From Acidimicrobiales bacterium (GTDB taxonomy: Bacteria > Actinomycetota > Acidimicrobiia > Acidimicrobiales > Poriferisodalaceae): a stretch of 64,000 nucleotides of DNA. Below, piece by piece: positions 64,000 through 64,000 of this stretch. Each line of letters starts with the position of its first letter. The stretch's first letter is position 1. The notes beneath the pieces are model-generated. The model made no database searches. It saw nothing but the letters and a program-made list of their open reading frames with translations, and was not told the DNA's origin. The DNA is taken from assembly GCA_009843525.1 (NCBI GenBank), contig VYDH01000014.1:69202-133201 (forward strand), written 5' to 3'. The translations under genes and the position numbers were made by a program.

Positions 64000-64000
64000 A

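Overview
The window reads as a chromosome segment from a high-GC actinobacterium, probably of the Acidimicrobiia type. This placement is inferred from the many GTG starts and from families common in that phylum: a DUF3516 helicase, SCO6745-like protein, DUF3556 membrane protein, DUF3467, group II truncated haemoglobin and SMP-30 proteins. Most of it is heterotrophic metabolism with short operons, many with 4-nt start/stop overlaps. No tRNA, rRNA, CRISPR array or transposase was seen.

Positions 1-10812: C-terminus of a His/Asp repeat protein and its terminator, an SMP-30 protein, a two-component system, a cytochrome P450, a D-2-hydroxyacid dehydrogenase, a DExH helicase, guaB, and a glycosyltransferase resembling glucosyl-3-phosphoglycerate synthases. 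Positions 10813-13350 look like a small integrative element: three overlapping small envelope genes, a tyrosine recombinase, and at the far end a decayed copy of the glycosyltransferase 3' end. A VapBC pair and a GH13 phosphorylase follow; the phosphorylase may act on the glycosyltransferase product.

Positions 16400-34450: copper amine oxidase, an acyl-CoA-dehydrogenase-like flavoprotein, a BMP-type (probably nucleoside) ABC transporter, DUF3467, a cold-shock protein with a DEAD-box helicase, an alpha/beta hydrolase, a GrdB-like gene with an in-frame UGA that looks like selenocysteine, truncated haemoglobin, SCO6745-like, SRPBCC and EthD proteins, a class V aminotransferase and an acyl-CoA synthetase.

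Positions 34580-48334: pyruvate carboxylase, a Rieske oxygenase next to a dimethylglycine-dehydrogenase-like flavoprotein (a possible betaine demethylation pair), a LysR regulator, acyl-CoA dehydrogenase, acetyl-CoA hydrolase/transferase, SDR and amidohydrolase.

Positions 48400-60610 form a defence-like island: a coiled-coil repeat protein paired with a PD-(D/E)XK-like protein, a lipoprotein whose 5' end is duplicated, two PIN-toxin modules, and a restriction-modification operon. In that operon the restriction subunit carries a C-terminal MNT nucleotidyltransferase domain, and a HEPN (HepT) gene lies between it and the methyltransferase. A DUF433/DUF5615 pair closes the island. The right edge has an FAD oxidoreductase, a DUF3556 membrane protein and the tail of another gene.

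A roughly 165-bp palindromic element occurs twice (28611-28776 and 45923-46084). Its loop is about 81% identical between copies, while its long stem differs by paired compensatory changes, which points to a conserved folded RNA or DNA structure.
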